From Planctomycetales bacterium (GTDB lineage: Bacteria > Planctomycetota > Planctomycetia > Pirellulales > Thermoguttaceae), in the NCBI GenBank assembly GCA_007122045.1, contig SKJM01000773.1, forward strand, positions 1-5,725: a stretch of DNA of 5,725 nt, in the 5' to 3' direction. The notes beneath the pieces are model-generated. The model was not told the origin of the DNA. It did no database searches and worked only from the letters and a program-made list of their open reading frames with translations. Each line of letters starts with the position of its first letter. Within the stretch, counting starts at the first letter, position 1. Shown here piece by piece: positions 4,792 to 5,725 of this stretch. Position numbers and translations under genes: made by a program.

Positions 4792-5725
4792 ATGCGCTTC
4801 GGATTCGCCTTGATGCCGGCTGTGCTCACTGCGGCGTGCTTCGCCGCTGCGCAGGAGCCGGACGATTCGGACGTGGTCGAGGTCATCGAGCGGTCGATGA
4901 CGGCCGCCATCGAGCGGGCGGAGCGCTCGGTGGTGGCCATTGCCCGGGTGCGGAAGTCTCCGCCGAGCGAAACCTTCCCATTGGAGTTCCGCCCGGACCC
5001 CTTCGGCCGCCGCCTCGCCCCCGCCCCCGACCCGCAGCCGACCGACCCCGACTTCATCCCCACGGCGTATGGAACGGGCGTGGTCGTCGATGCCCGGGGG
5101 CTGATCCTCACGGCGCACCACGTGCTGGGCGAGGACAGCGAATACTACGTCACCACGCACGAGCGAAAGGTATACCGGGCGCGGGTGAACGGCGCCGACC
5201 CGCGCAGCGACCTGGCCGTGCTGGCCATCGACGCCGACGGCCTCGTCCCCGTGCCCTTCGGCGACGGCTCCCGGCTTCGGCGCGGCCAGTTGGTCATCGC
5301 CCTGGGAAACCCTTACGCCATCGCCCGCGACGGCCAGGTGAGCGCAAGCTGGGGCATCGTGTCGAACCTGGCACGGAAGGCGCCGCCGTCGCCCAGCGAG
5401 TTCGACACGTCGGGCCGCACCACGCTGCATCATTTCGGCACCCTGATCCAGACCGACGCCCGGCTCACCCTCGGCACCAGCGGCGGCCCGCTGTTGAACC
5501 GGGAGGGCGAGATGGTCGGGCTGTGCGTGGCCCTGGCCGCGGCGGCCGGGTACGAGCGGGCGGCCGGCTACGCCATCCCGGTCGACGCCACGTTCCACCG
5601 CGTGCTGGCGACGCTCAAGGAGGGCCGGGAAGTGGAGTACGGCTTCCTGGGCGTCCGCCCCACCAACTTGGCCCCGCGCGAGGTGCACGCCGGCCTCCAG
5701 GGCACCCGCCTCAGCGAGGTGGTGC
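4792..5725 (+). CDS. Secreted trypsin-like serine protease, HtrA/DegP type (3' end outside window)
   Basis: The first 311 residues of an S1C-family protease run off the window without a stop. HtrA/DegP proteases degrade or refold damaged envelope proteins. An N-terminal signal peptide is likely: a hydrophobic stretch (about 3-19) and a signal peptidase I site after AAA (18-20, before QEPD). A Cys at 16 is preceded by LTAA, a poor lipobox. The catalytic triad is complete: H110 in LTAHHVL, D140 in SDLAVL and S230 in GTSGGPL, with the oxyanion region intact. A proline-rich loop (about 57-90) lies between the first strand and the chymotrypsin core. GYAIPVD (259-265) closes the protease domain, and YGFLGVRP (283-290) begins what is usually a PDZ domain. 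ATG 4792 is supported by AGGA 7 nt upstream. The number of PDZ domains is unknown here. Confidence 0.93.
   Translation, partial: MRFGFALMPAVLTAACFAAAQEPDDSDVVEVIERSMTAAIERAERSVVAIARVRKSPPSETFPLEFRPDPFGRRLAPAPDPQPTDPDFIPTAYGTGVVVDARGLILTAHHVLGEDSEYYVTTHERKVYRARVNGADPRSDLAVLAIDADGLVPVPFGDGSRLRRGQLVIALGNPYAIARDGQVSASWGIVSNLARKAPPSPSEFDTSGRTTLHHFGTLIQTDARLTLGTSGGPLLNREGEMVGLCVALAAAAGYERAAGYAIPVDATFHRVLATLKEGREVEYGFLGVRPTNLAPREVHAGLQGTRLSEVV

Noticed and set aside
3419..4813. Long 464-codon open frame over recA in another frame
   Set aside because: It is extremely Arg/Gly/Pro-rich, a typical shadow of a GC-rich gene; the overlapping frame is unambiguous RecA.
4672..5688. 338-codon minus-strand open frame opposite the protease
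   Set aside because: Composition is His/Arg/Gly-rich without any family motif; the plus strand carries a full serine-protease catalytic triad.
1..5725. Mobile element, prophage, CRISPR array, tRNA or rRNA
   Set aside because: No transposase or integrase motifs, no terminal repeats, no regularly spaced direct repeats and no tRNA-like cloverleaf or rRNA sequence were recognised on either strand.

Overview
The window is GC-rich DNA with long, tightly packed genes and no phage, insertion-sequence, CRISPR, rRNA or tRNA signal. The protein style and gene order suggest a bacterial chromosome, most likely from the Planctomycetota. The pointers are a PfkB kinase with an unusual N-terminal signature next to thpR and recA, a RecA with a Lys/Ala-rich N-terminus and no acidic tail, and a secreted HtrA-type protease. 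This taxonomic call is an inference from remembered family resemblance; no search was run.

Layout, left to right. (1) 2-481, plus strand: the C-terminal part of an FMN-binding glutamate synthase-like protein whose start lies outside the window. (2) 575-1345, minus strand: a short-chain dehydrogenase closely resembling KduD (2-dehydro-3-deoxy-D-gluconate 5-dehydrogenase). It converges on gene 1 and carries a Shine-Dalgarno that fixes its start. (3) 1346-1708: a 363-bp divergent control region with a promoter candidate for each direction, an 8-bp inverted repeat over the rightward -10 box, and short GC-rich palindromes. (4) 1709-2608: a PfkB-family sugar/nucleoside kinase. (5) 2643-3215: ThpR (LigT-type RNA 2',3'-cyclic phosphodiesterase), 34 bp after the kinase and probably co-transcribed with it. 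(6) 3216-3476: a spacer with a good sigma70-like promoter for recA. (7) 3477-4571: recA. (8) 4572-4791: a spacer with a hairpin right after recA, a perfect TATAAT promoter, and two further strong hairpins in the untranslated leader. (9) 4792-5725: a secreted trypsin-like HtrA/DegP-type serine protease with an intact catalytic triad, cut by the window end.

How the genes relate: thpR next to recA is a recurring arrangement (the cinA-ligT-recA operon of Deinococcus is the known example), so the right half looks like a housekeeping RNA/DNA-maintenance neighbourhood followed by an envelope-quality protease. The left half is metabolic. KduD and the divergent PfkB kinase could in principle be consecutive steps of uronate/KDG catabolism, but the kinase sequence does not support that strongly. 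I found no convincing undescribed system. The least explained elements are the regulatory structures in the two large spacers and the atypical kinase.
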